Below, piece after piece: positions 9,658 to 20,900 of a DNA stretch of 64,000 nt; position 1 is the stretch's first letter; each line of letters begins with the position of its first letter. A program made the translations under genes and the position numbers. The notes under the pieces are model-generated. The model was not told the DNA's origin. It did not search any database and worked only from the letters and a program-made list of their open reading frames with translations. This DNA is from Spirodela intermedia. Taxonomy: Eukaryota; Streptophyta; Magnoliopsida; Alismatales; Araceae. The stretch covers positions 820,001 through 884,000 of the forward strand of contig LR746279.1 in assembly GCA_902729315.2 (NCBI GenBank), in the 5' to 3' direction.

Positions 9658-12121
9658 TCAGGAATTCTGAACGGAGACCGCCGCCCCCGGCCGGTGCTTG
9701 TCAAACAGCGGCCTGGCGGCGCCGCCGTCCCAGCTTCCCCGCCCGTCGTCCCCCTCCGCCGCGGGCCCGAACCCAATACTGAGCAGCGTCTGCGCCGATT
9801 CCAGTGACCCGTCGCCGGCGCCGGAGCCGGCTGTGCCGGGGCTGGCGGGTCGGGCGGCGCGGTCCCCGGCCTCTATGGCGGCGGCGGCGGCGACTAGCAG
9901 GTCGGCGGCGGGAGGTGGGTGACCGGCGGCGGCGGTGGCGGTCTTCGGCGGTGGGAGGTCATGGTTGTGCTTGCCCTCGTAGTTTATGATCACCGCCCTC
10001 TCATCGGTGGAGTCCTTCTCTACGTGCTTTCTGGCGGGGCAACCCAGCTGCGTGCACCGGTAGTAGCTCCTGCAAGAACAGGTCACGTAGAACTGTGTCA
10101 CCGATCTATCCGCCAGGAGAGGACAAAGAAGAAGAAGAAGAAGACGATGACGATGACGAAGCGGGTCAACCACTTTGACCCCGACCCAAATCCTGAAAGT
10201 CTCCTCTAGGTTCGGTCCCCATCTATGAGGAATCCTGGGTCAACGTCATTCTCCTCTACTTCACCAGCGGCCATAAGTTAGGTCCGTGCTACTGTGATTT
10301 CATCTCCCATTCCCCAGAAGAACAAGAAAAAGAAGGAAGAGGGTCGACTGTCTTGCCTCCATTCTCTGACAGAGTCAAACCCTGAAAGTCAACACACATG
10401 GCGGCAAAAACCATGCATTTGCTCTCCTCATCATGTTTTTTTTTATCAAACTATGCAAGCATCAACCGAGATGAAGGAAAATCGCAGCAAAATCGCATCA
10501 ACAGGCAAAACAAATGAGCAAGAGATCAAAGAAGAAGGATGACGAACCTCGGATTAGGGTTTCCCTTGACGATTTTCTGGCCGTACTTTCTCCATCTGTA
10601 GCCATCACTCAGAGACCCTGATTCAGATGTCGTCTGCCTGATAATCTTTGGCTCCTTGACCGTTTTGAACACAGGCGATGGGCTCGCCTTCGGCCTCTCC
10701 AGGAGCCTGCACCAGGGAGGGATGAGCATGTTGCAGACATTGCAGAAGAGAAGAAGAAGAAGAAGGGATGATTAGGTCAGCGGAAGATTTCAACCTTCGC
10801 TTGAGATCGGGCTCTTCCCCGAGGCTTCCTCTGGCTTTCACGTCTGCGTCGGCTTCACAGTCGCTGGAGCAATGCACCCGTTTGAGACCTCCATCGCCGT
10901 CGGCATTTGGGTCAGCTTTCAGGGGAGAAGGCTCTGCTCGACCAGCTTTTCCATTTGCAGGGGCGGAGCTTTCATGGTCTGCAGATGGGGCGCCCGGCAG
11001 AGACCTCCTCTCTTTCGAGAATCTAGCCTTCTGGGGAGGATGGTGGTTGTGGCCACCTCGGTAGATTACTTCCAGCACATGGCCGTCCTGGCGGTGCTCG
11101 ACCTTCTTCTTCGCCGAGCAGCTGGCGTAGGTGCATTTGTAGTAGCTCCGGGAGCTCTCACTGCCCTTCACCTGCTTCTGCCCGTACTTGCGCCAGTTGA
11201 ACCCATCGCCCGAGCTTTTCATGGGGGCATTCTGAACAGATTCAGTCTTCTGATCAGACCGCTGCTCTCGATCCCCTTCTTGGGATGCTGCGGGTGGCTT
11301 CTCCTCCGACGCTGGGGCAGGAGAGATGGGGGCTGCATACCCTGTCTGGAGCTGCATCTGTGCCTGAGCTGTGACCGTCGCCAGGACTGCTTGTTGTGCC
11401 ATGGCGAACTGGCTCTGAGAATCGAACTGTTTTACGTATGCATCATACGAGAAGAGGAATCATCAGAAGCAGAACATTTTTCTCCAGAAAAATCAAAGAT
11501 CATTTGATTAGATGGCGTTGATCGTAGAGTATTTTGCTTCATTCCCAATCTGTTCAAGGTTACGCGGAGTATGCAGATGTCGAGGGTCAGATGAGGGGGG
11601 AAAGAGGGATCACAAACCGGGAATCCAGATGGCTCGAGCAACGCGGCGGGCGCGATGAAGCACGGGACCGCGACGACGGGGAGCCTCACGGCATCGACAG
11701 GCACGGAGACGACCGGAGTGGCGGCGGAGGAATTCACCAGAGCCGGCGCCGCGGCGGCGGGGAGGCGCTTGGAGGAGGATCGGCGCTCGCCGCTGTCGTC
11801 ACCTCCGCCATCGGACGATGCGCTGGAATTATCAGCGGCGGCCGCGGGGACAGCGAGGGTTTCCGGGGCAGAAACCTCGACCTCAACTCCTTTCCCCGGG
11901 GAAGAGGGGGAAGAAGGGGAAGAGGCCGCGGGATCGGGGGAGGAGCCAGGAGCACAGGTCACAGGAGAGGAAGGAGTGCTTTCTGACTTCGGCCGCGCCA
12001 CCACCGCCGCGGCCGCGGCCGCCGCCGACGCTGACGACGCCGGAGGAGGAAGAGGCTTCTCTCCCTCTAACTCGAGCCTTTCCGGCAGAGACAGAGCTTC
12101 CGAGCTCGGCACTTCCGCCAT
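9658..12121 (-). CDS. Group I WRKY transcription factor (two WRKY domains)
   Basis: Four exons (11618-12121, 10795-11414, 10548-10706, 9658-10069) join in phase to 564 residues. The Ala/Ser/Pro-rich N-terminus is followed by [14 protein letters not shown], resembling the conserved N-terminal SP-cluster and HQxA region of group I WRKYs. The first WRKY domain starts near Trp242 ([11 protein letters not shown]) with a C-x4-C ... HNH zinc site. The second starts near Trp413 ([16 protein letters not shown]) with CTQLGC and HNH. The intron inside the second domain right after the NPNPR arginine codon is the characteristic R-type intron and supports the model. Group I factors bind W boxes (TTGACY) and act in defence or stress signalling, often under MAP kinase control. 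The second domain is normally the main DNA binder. Its own upstream region is rich in TTGAC. Confidence 0.95.
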
Positions 12122-12221
12122 CGCCGTGAGCTTCCAGAAGCTGCGGCGCAGAGAGGAGGGTTTCGCCTTTCAGGGCCCGAAAACGGGAGAGATGAGGAAG
12201 AAGACGGCATTCTCTACCCTT

Positions 12222-12400
12222 TTGACCACTATTTGACCAGACCATTTGACGGCGTCAGGTCTTCCGTTAGGGGACTGCCGACCTGAACTCACCGCCAACG
12301 AAGACGACGTGGGCTTAGGGAAATCGACGCCGTTTGCGGTTGGGTTTGACCGTCTAGTCCAAGATGACAGAGAGGGCGGCGGAATTTATCGCGTCAACTC
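12222..12400. promoter_or_regulatory. W-box cluster upstream of the WRKY gene
   Basis: TTGACC occurs at 12222-12227, 12233-12238 and 12347-12352, TTGAC at 12246-12250, and GTCAA (reverse orientation) at about 12392-12396. All lie within 280 bp upstream of the WRKY start codon at 12121. W boxes of this kind are the binding sites of WRKY proteins, which suggests auto- or cross-regulation. Function is inferred. Confidence 0.6.
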
Positions 12401-12976
12401 CCCTTTTCTCCCTGCGAAATATCGGGTGACCGTCCAGTTTTCTCGTGACCTCGGGGAGATCTCAGCCGTCCGATCCGGACGCAGGTGTGGTGTGTGCGAC
12501 CGCTGGATACAAACCTCCCCACGGCATTTTTTCGAGGGCTGTGCTTTTACTTATATACCCAAATACATTTAAATTTCAAAATATCTAACAACTACATATA
12601 TTTACTAATATACCCTCACTTTTAACCGCCCTTGAAATAAAAAAAGATATTTTATTCATATTCTTTTCAAAAAAAATACCCCCCCCTCAACCTACACGAA
12701 GACCAAGTCAACCCCTCCAAAAGCCCCCACCTAATCCCCCCACTATGTACAATGTTTGACTTTGGATACCAGGGTCAACTATCCAAATGTCTCATCTCTA
12801 TGATAACCCTCAATATGCATGTTCTTGGAATAATTGGTCTGATTTATTTCAGTTAATTTTTCTGACAAAAAAAACCTTTTTTTATTTTATAAGGGGCTAA
12901 TTATTTTATTTTATTTTCAGTGGAATTTTATCCAATAAAAAATCAATATGTTTCTCTTTGTGCACCATACCTATAA

Positions 12977-13022
<46 letters not shown>

Positions 13023-13816
13023 TCCATGCAAACTTTGACTTTCATATCAAATTATAGGATCCTATGATCGGAGCTTCGGTAATCAACGCACGCAAATCTT
13101 CGACCCGGGGTGGAGTAGAGGAAAATATGATATTTACGAGAAAAAATATTTCGATCTCTTTAATTGTCAAACTGCCACGGTTTTTTACATTGAGGCCCCC
13201 AACTGGTTATTTTGCTGATTAGTACGCATTTATGATTTGGGGCTCATTTATATCCCCACCCCCGAGGTCACGGGCCGCGCGTGATCGCCCCGGGGATCGA
13301 GGAGGCAGCCGTTTCAGTCGAGGGGAGAATTTATGGGGCCCACGGATCCACCCCGATTTAAAATACTCCAGAGTGGTTCCGATCCTCAAGATCATTCCAA
13401 AAATAGTAATATAAAAGAACATAAATAAATAATAAATATTTATTTTTTTAAAAAAATAAATTAAATTAATTTTATTAGATCAGGTCTCGCCACTTGTTTC
13501 CTGCGTGGATTCGATTTCTGGGGATGAGAGAGGAAGATCCGAGCTGGGTTTTTCGTGATCTTTCGCGGGGATCGGTCTGAATATGATCTTGATCTTGAAA
13601 GTTTGACCTGGCGTCTGAAGGTGTGTTTATGGCGGCAGCTGGGCGCAGCTGGCGCCGCCTCGTCTCCGGCGATCTTTCCATTTTTGGTCCTCTGGAGGAA
13701 AGCGCTTCACTGCCCCACCCCCCCTGAGAGGAACACGAAGGTGGCAATTTTTGCGCCGCCGCCGGAGGAAGGATCGCCGGTGGCGGAGCTCCGGTTACCG
13801 GCGGCCGAGGAGAGGG
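12401..13816. other. Intergenic region between the WRKY and POLAR-like genes
   Basis: The stretch is AT-rich with poly-A/poly-T runs. It contains a TATA-like CTATAAATAG at 12971-12980 that leads directly into an (AG)n microsatellite at about 12978-13020. The part from about 13480 on becomes GC-rich and is probably the leader of the POLAR-like gene. Open frames between 13475 and 13842 lack a credible start and family match, although an additional 5' exon of the POLAR-like gene here cannot be excluded. Confidence 0.5.
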
Positions 13817-14848
13817 ATGCTTATATCGGACATCCTCCGTGAGCAGGAAGACGATGAGCTTTGCTACCAAAGGGGGAGAGAGAGGAGGAGGAGGATGAAG
13901 AAGACGAGGATCCATCTCCCTTCTTTCCGGTGGCTTCCCCTGAGGAGTTTTCTCCGGTACCAGAGCTCCGCTCCGCCGCCAGCGGCGGCGGTGGAAGAAG
14001 GTAAGATCAAGGTTTCCGATGGCCTCGTCCTCTGTTCTGAAGATCATCTCTCTCATGTGATCTCATCTCCCACGCTGCTGCTGTCTGTGATTCATCTTCT
14101 CAGGGAGGAACCCTAGAGAGAGGGTTCATCTCGGCGTCGGCATGGGGGCGGGTCTGGTGATGCTGCTGACCAGAAGCAGCTCCGAATTCAGGAAGATGGC
14201 AGCGCTGAGGAAGGAGATGGAGTCGCTGATGGAGGACTGCAAGACGGCGATTCAGAAGAACAGTCAGAATCCCAATCCCAATCTCACCTCCTGCGGCGGG
14301 TCCGATTCACGGGCTGAGACAGAGCAGAGCAATCTCACCGACGATGCCTCCCATGGCGGCGACGCCGAGCGCTGGAGAAGAAGAAGGCCGCTCATGAGAG
14401 AGGAGATGGAGGCGGAGCTCGAATCGGAACTGGAGCTTCTGCACATCAACCTAGTGAAGCAGGAGGTGAAAATCCTGTTCTAGGGTTTTGATTCCGCCAT
14501 TGTTTCTCCGACTTATCTTCTGGTTTCCATCAATGACAGGTCTCCGGCGAGGGATCGGCGCCTTACGGGAGCTCCACCGCAGGCCTCGAATCAGAAGAGC
14601 AAGGAGAGGAGGAGGAAGGGGAAGAAAAAGCCGTTGTGGAGATCGCCGGAGTTTCCCCTCGCGCATTGACCAGGAAACTCCATGAGCTCCTGGAGAGGAG
14701 ACAGCAGGAGCGCATCGAAGAACTGGAGTCCGACCTGGAGCTCGCCCGCGCCAAGCTCCGGGAGAAGGAGATGGAGATCTCCCTGTGGAGGGAGACGGCT
14801 CGAGTTGTGTCGCAGAGAGCAGTGAGCCACACTCAGAGGATCATCTGA
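13817..14848 (+). CDS. POLAR-like protein (stomatal-lineage polarity scaffold family)
   Basis: Three exons (13817-14000, 14104-14465, 14540-14848) join in phase to 284 residues. The first exon has SDILREQEDDE and a basic stretch. The second carries HLGVGMGAGLVMLLTRSSSEFRKM, then LRKEMESLM, and an acidic coiled-coil (MREEMEAELESELELLH). The third has LHELLERRQQERIEELESDLELARAKLREKEMEISLWRETARVVSQ, a second coiled coil. This order (hydrophobic GVG/GL segment, EME coil, HELLE/ERI coil) is the layout I know from POLAR and POLAR-like proteins, which localise at the cell cortex and recruit GSK3/BIN2 kinases in asymmetric stomatal divisions. The family call rests on motif memory, not a search. The N-terminal start is the least certain point, since no earlier in-frame ATG is found. 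Confidence 0.68.
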
Positions 14849-15549
14849 CGACTGGAGGTGGAAGACGCAGAGGAATCCGATGAGAGAGAGAGAGGGATTT
14901 TCCCGCCAACCCCCTTTAGGTACGTAGTGTGGCTCTGGGCCTATTTAATACTGGCCCATATTGTGGAAGGCCCATATGCCATTTATGTGCTCATATCGGC
15001 CCAATAAAACCCAACGACGTTCGGAAGCATACGTGCAAGTGTATTAAGTAAATGGGCCAGAAAGTCTAAAAGGTCAGCCTACTAAAAAGGATATTTATCG
15101 GTTAGTTCGATAAGGACTTGTCGGCCCAGCCCTATCCCATCCAGCCCAATAAAGCCAAGCCCATGTTCGTTGCCTCCTGCAATGGACAGTTTAAATGGGC
15201 CATAAGTAGAGAGCCCACTAGTTAAGAGGATACTTATAGGTGATTTCGATAATGTTATCCTTTAATGCCGATTTGTCTTCGGCCCTACCCCACATAAGGG
15301 CCCAATAAAAGCCCATTAATGGGCCGACGAATAAGAGGATAACTATCGGTATCATCGATAGAATTATCCTTTAATACCAATTTTGACTTTCCGGGAAGGA
15401 AGAAGAAACCAACCCCCCTCCCCCCCCCCCTCCATCGTCTTCTTCCTCTCCGCGTACCAGTCAAACACTGCGTCTTGCTCGATCCGAGGCTGCTGTAGAC
15501 CTAGACGAAGCTCTCGGGGGGATCTATTCCCCTTCTCCTGCAGAAGACC
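14849..15549. other. Intergenic region upstream of the bHLH gene
   Basis: The region begins with the 3' end of the POLAR-like gene and a GAGAGAG tract near 14882. It contains many GGCCCA/TGGGCC motifs from about 14935 on and the tandem repeats described separately. It ends with a C-run (about 15413-15432) and the bHLH leader. Confidence 0.55.
15050..15385. repeat. Three diverged tandem units with TGGGCC and GATA/TATC dyads
   Basis: Units start near 15050, 15193 and 15317, with TGGGCC at 15053, 15196 and 15320. Each then has AGGATA followed by an imperfect dyad. In unit 3 (15340-15372) AGGATAACTATCG faces CGATAGAATTATCCT. In unit 2 AGGATACTTATAG faces TCGATAATGTTATCCT. TGGGCC is the site II element bound by TCP factors in many housekeeping and proliferation promoters. 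The array lies 180-500 bp upstream of the bHLH start codon. Confidence 0.7.
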
Positions 15550-16734
15550 ATGCGTCAGGAGGAAGGAGAAATGGGGCCGACGATGGGCTCCGCCGTGGAA
15601 CCGTCTTCGGAGGTCCAGAACGGGCTGCCGCGGATGGAGAATTCTGATCTCAAGCAGGTGGATCATCCCTCTTCCTCTTCGCAGGAAGATTTTTACACTC
15701 AGATGCTGTCTGGTCTCGCCTGGGAGGAGTTGAATCGAGGGAACATCAAGCCTCCCTGGGAGCCAGCGGCGGCGGATGGTGGTGATGGATCGGATTCCGG
15801 CGGCCAGAAGATCTTTGGTCTCTCTTCTGCCTGGGGCGATCAGTGGACGGGTAGCGACGAGCTCCAGTACCTGGCCTCCCATGCCGAGCCGGGGGTAATG
15901 GCACCGCAGTTGCAGGAGCAGGGGATCATCGGAGGTGGTGGTTCAACGCCGTCGGAGATCTCTCGAGTCTTCCAGCGCAGCAATGGCTATGAACAGCAGC
16001 GCATGCTGCTTCCGGTGACGGCGAAATCCATCGCCGCCGGCGATCTAGGTTTTCTTCCGTTGCCGCTATCACAAGGTGGCAGTGATTCTGCCGATTCGAG
16101 ACTTATCGCCAGACGATCTAGGGATGATGATGCCGATCTCTGCTTCAGATCTCCCAATTCCTCGGTACGCTTCTCGATGATTCCTACCATCCTCTCCCCT
16201 CTCTCTCTCTCTCTCTCTCTATTTCACTCCTGTAAATTCTCCGTCGCCTTTTCTAGCTCTGCGGTGGCTTCAGCGGATCCCTTCAGCAGGAAATCCAGAC
16301 GGCCGCGAGGAACCCTCAGGTATCTGCAACCTCCGCTTCTCTTCCATTGCTGGATGGCGGAGGCCGGAATCAGGTGTCTGGTTTTCCACCAGTAAATGCT
16401 CATCTTCAGGTTCTTCCAACACCGGCGCCGTACAACGGCGGAGCTCCGGCGGCGGGGACTGGGCAGACGGCGGCGCCGCCGAGGCAGAGAGTGAGGGCGA
16501 AGAGAGGCCAGGCCACCGATCCCCACAGCATCGCCGAGAGGGTAAACCGAACCAGCAAGCTCTTCCGACGACCTCAATCCATCTCCTGTGAAAATTCCTT
16601 GTGAGGAGGAGCTCATATGTTCTCTCTGGCGCTGACTTCTTGTCCCCCAGCTGCGCCGGGAGAGGATCGCCGAGAGGATGAAGGCTCTGCAAGAACTGGT
16701 CCCGAACCCCAACAAGGTCCTGATCCCCCCCCCT

Positions 16735-16774
<40 letters not shown>

Positions 16775-17626
16775 CAGCTCTCAATTCATTCAGACTCAGC
16801 TTTCAATAAAGCACACCAAGAACAGATTGATTTTTTTTTCCAAAAATCGCGGAAATAGTCTCCTCATTATTCCACTTGATTTCCAGTTTTCTTGCAGAAT
16901 AATCTCAATGCATGAACCTCTTGAATATTTTCCATAATTTCAACAGGTTTTCATCTCATCTCAAGCAAAAAAAGAAAAAAAAACTGAAGATTTACAGAAC
17001 CCATTATTCCTTGCGTTCATAATTAGAAATTATTTCTGGATTCATGACTCTTTTTTAAAATGATAAAATAAAAAAATAAAACTCTGAGGAATTAATGGGT
17101 TTTCGGGAGTGTGACAGACGGACAAGGCGTCAATGCTTGACGAGATCATCGACTACATCAAGTTCCTACAGCTCCAAGTCAAGGTAACTCTCTCTCTCTC
17201 TCTTCCTCTCAGATTCACTCACAAAACTGCGAATGTATGCGCATATTAATTCATTATTTGGTTAATTAATTGATTAATTGATTAAAAGAGTGTAGAGTAA
17301 GATCCGCCACGGGTGTTGTGGGCTTGTGCAGGTGATGAGTATGAGCAGATTGGGAACGGCGGCGGCGGCGGCAGATACGCCTCCGCCATCAGAGGTGAGC
17401 CCTCATCTTCCCCATGGAGAGAATTGGGCGATGCCCGTAACAAAGGTTGACCAGTGAGGTGCCCTGGCAGGCGATGGCGGCAGGCGGCGGAGAAGACCTG
17501 GCGGCGGCGGAGCGGCTGGTGGCGGAGCTGATGGGAGAGGACTTGGGGGCGGCTATGAAGTTTCTGCAGGCGAGAGGCCTCTGCCTCATGCCCATCTCCC
17601 TCGCCGCCGCCAACCCCGACGTCTAG
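15550..17626 (+). CDS. bHLH transcription factor, UNE12/LRL (subfamily XI) type
   Basis: Six exons (15550-16164, 16257-16541, 16651-16716, 17118-17183, 17332-17394, 17471-17626), all in phase 0, encode 416 residues. The N-terminal half is low complexity with [15 protein letters not shown]. The DNA-binding region [20 protein letters not shown] is followed by the helix-loop-helix. The basic region has the His295-Glu299-Arg303 triad that contacts the E-box. The bHLH is split over three small exons at [32 protein letters not shown] and VMSMSRLG, the intron pattern I know for this subfamily. The C-terminus ends with the signature [18 protein letters not shown]. Members are nuclear and act in root-hair or tip growth, fertilisation and general dimerisation. 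Several ATGs lie near the N-terminus (codons 1, 8 and 12), so the exact start is uncertain. Confidence 0.93.
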
Positions 17627-17903
17627 AGGAAGCTGTACAAGCCCCCGAATTCTCACAAGTCAACTCCCTATAGTATAAAGAGAGCGAGAGAGAGAGAGAG
17701 AGAGATACATGTAGAGCGAGAGAGAGAGAGAGAGAGAGAGGAGGGAGAAGGCCCATCCAATCAAAAGATGCTAATCACTGAAAGCCCAACTAGATCTCAA
17801 CACATTTTCTCCCCAACTAATTCTCCTTTCCCCCCATCTTCATCTCTCAACTCTACAAAAACCATTACAACTTCATCTACCACCCTCGGTCAACCCTACC
17901 CGC
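17627..17903. other. Convergent 3' spacer with (GA)n tracts
   Basis: Two (GA)n tracts at about 17680-17704 and 17714-17741 lie between the bHLH stop codon and the end of the minus-strand PDS5-like gene. The rest is presumably the two 3' UTRs. Confidence 0.7.
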
Positions 17904-20900
17904 TCATTTCTTCCTGCGCTTCCTCCCACCGCCACCATCTCCAGAGGCGGCCGCCTTTGTAGAGCCGTTGATCTCCGCCTTGCTGCCTCCGGCCTTCGAT
18001 CTCCTCGGTGCACCGCTGTCACTGCTGTCCGCAGAAGAGGGGGTCCTCACGCCGAGCTTTCTCTTCCGGCTGAACCCGCCGGCACTGCCATCCTCCGCCG
18101 CCGCCAGATCCTTTGGTCTCCGGCCGAGCCGTCGGCCGCCGGAACTTGTGCCGGCCGAAGCCCCTCCCGACCTGAGCCTCTTCGACACCTGGCCGCCGGA
18201 ATCCCTGCTCTTTCTCTCTCTAGACGTGCTCCCTCCAGTGGCGGTTCCCTCGCCGGACTTAGAACGCCCCCGCCGTCGGCCGCCGCCAGTAGTTGACCCG
18301 GAGCCGTCCACTCTACGTCTCCTGCCGGGTTTCCCCTTGTCAACGCTGCAAGAAGAGAGAACCCACTTGCAGTCAGAGGAACGCAAGCCGGCGATGAGCT
18401 CTTCTTTCTAGGGGTCAATCCCACCTCCTCGGGGATGCATTCAACTTTGACATTCTGCCGGATGATTCAGATCTCCTCCTCTTCTTCTGCGCCCTGATTG
18501 AAACCAAATGGGCGCGATAATTTCTCAGAAAATGAAAAAAATAGAGTTCTAATATCCAAAATGGTTCAAAAATCGGTTCTATGACAGCACCGTTTATAGG
18601 GAAAAAAACCCTGGAATAGAAAGTCAACTAATGAGGGATAAACGGACACGTGGCAGATGATAAAAGAGAAAACCGTCATGGCGGGCGGCGTACGTTTCAG
18701 AAGCACTCTCCGGGGTTGCAGCGCCGCCTTTCTCTCCGATCATCGTCAGCTGTGACGGCGCCAAAAAATCATCAGAAAAAGAGGAAATAAAGGATATTAA
18801 TTGTCAGAAAAAATTAATTTGGGGGGCACAGAAAAATCACCTTCGTTCCTTTACGGAACTTCAGAACCTCCTTCTTGAGGAAGAGATCCTCTTCGTCACC
18901 ATCGTTGTACAACACCTGGAGGGAGGGAGGGCCCACGCGGGGACATCAGACCTTTCCGTGGCGATGACGTGGACCCAAGGAGTTGACTTTCGATCTTATG
19001 TATATAAATAGAATAAGAAATACCTTGTGCCTCATTGTGGAGGGATTGTAAGAATCGACGATGCCGGCGTAGAACCTGCGAAAGGGGAATCAATGAGGGT
19101 TCAGACAGGAGGAATGGATGGAGCACTGTGAGAAAGAAAGCCTGGTAGACAACTTATAGAGGGGGGGTAGGCAGGGCGTTGACCATGGGAAGGCAGTTCA
19201 TTCGGTTTCTTGGAGATCTGATTTTACCAAAAGTGATCAACCTAGTGGTTGAAAAAAGTGTATGGCAGCACGCTCACCAAGCGCGTGGTTTGCCAAGCTG
19301 AATCCAATGTGCTTACTTCTGACGATGACGATACCACAATTTTTACACTAATATGCGTTGACCCTTTTAGATGGGTTGAAATAATATTCCCAAGCCACAA
19401 GTCACCAAAAGAGGAAGAAAATATGATACCCCAAAATGTTGTCTACAGAAAACAAATTTCTATGAGGGCAGAAATCTGAACCAGAACAGAAGTGACACAA
19501 GAGTCAACGCATGGTAAGTCAACACTGGTTTAAGAAGAAAATCTTAAGCCAGTGCGGGCATAAAACAAAAAAGAAGTTTATGTAAGAGTCAACCCCTGCC
19601 CAAAAAATTAAACCAACTGACACGAAGGGTTGACCCTAGAGAGTAGGAAAGCCAACAACAGAAGATCCCACAGGTATGAAGGGTCAACCCCTGCATCTTG
19701 CAGCGGCTATTTAACTACTGCAATCTGAAAAAGGCTGAAAAAGTTGGAAAATTGAGATGCTCAACTCGATCCCTGTTGGAGAATAATCCTCTGCAATAAC
19801 CAGTAAAGAATCACTAGGCCCAAAGACCATAAGGAATGAGATATTCCCAAGCTTCCATGAATCAATTTTGCAAACCCTAGAAACAACCTCAACCTCACAA
19901 CATTTCAAAGACATCTAAAGCTCTAGTGAGAGCTAGTCGCATTTTAGTCATTCATACAAGAAGACTTCTGAGGAAGACCAGCTCAGCTATATGAGATCTG
20001 ATAGGCGCCCTGAGAATGATAATCTGTATGAGCTTGAGATAAGAGGTAGGCCCAGATCATCTGAACCAGTATAGAATTGATGCACCATTAATTTTCAAAA
20101 CCAGCCCAAAAAAACCCAGGAACCCTAAAATTCCTCAGCTCAAGGGCATTTTCATGTATGCGTTTCTTTGAAACATGCAGCCGTGCTCCAATCTTTCTCT
20201 ATTATTGTGAACGAAAAAAAAAAAAAAAACAAAGAACAAAGCTAAAGGCCTCAACTTTATCAACTAGGAACACCAGAAGCAGAAACCCAGGCATTAAAAA
20301 GCTCTTCTCATGACTTCTAATTGATCTCCCTGGTATGATCATTAAGCATACACAACATGTTTTCATGCTCGATGCTAAGAGTTTATTACATTTCTGTGCA
20401 AAATAATTGGAGCAAAGAAGAGGTTCAGAACTTTGATGGAAAAAAGAAAGAATGCAGTAAGGTAATAATCAGTATTTACTTAAAAATGGAGCAAATCAAA
20501 CAGGACTAGTAGCCTTACTTTTCATCGTCCGGCCACCAGACCTTGATCTTGACACCGACAAGACTCTCGTCATATTTTATGGCATCATGAAGGTTCTCAG
20601 AGATCTGTAAGGCAATGCTCAATAAATCAGAAAACTTGAGATCTAGCGTGCACAATATAATTATGAGAATTAATGCAAAAAATACACATCCATGTATTCT
20701 AACGTGCACAATAAATCACCTGCAGTAAAAAAAAAAAATTGAACCCATTCGCTGCAAGCCAGATCCTAAAATTTTATTCCTACCCACAAAACCATGAGCA
20801 TGAAACCGAAAAAAATGAACGATTCCAGACACAGAGATGTTACAGGGCCTGATGCCTGGGCAAGCATAATAATCGCTCGGTGGAAAGGGAAAAAGGTCAT

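Noticed and set aside
16320-16406. Possible intron in the bHLH gene (CAG/GTATCT donor, CCAG acceptor near 16393)
   Set aside because: The sequence stays open in frame through the stretch and leads straight into the conserved basic region, so it is kept as exon.
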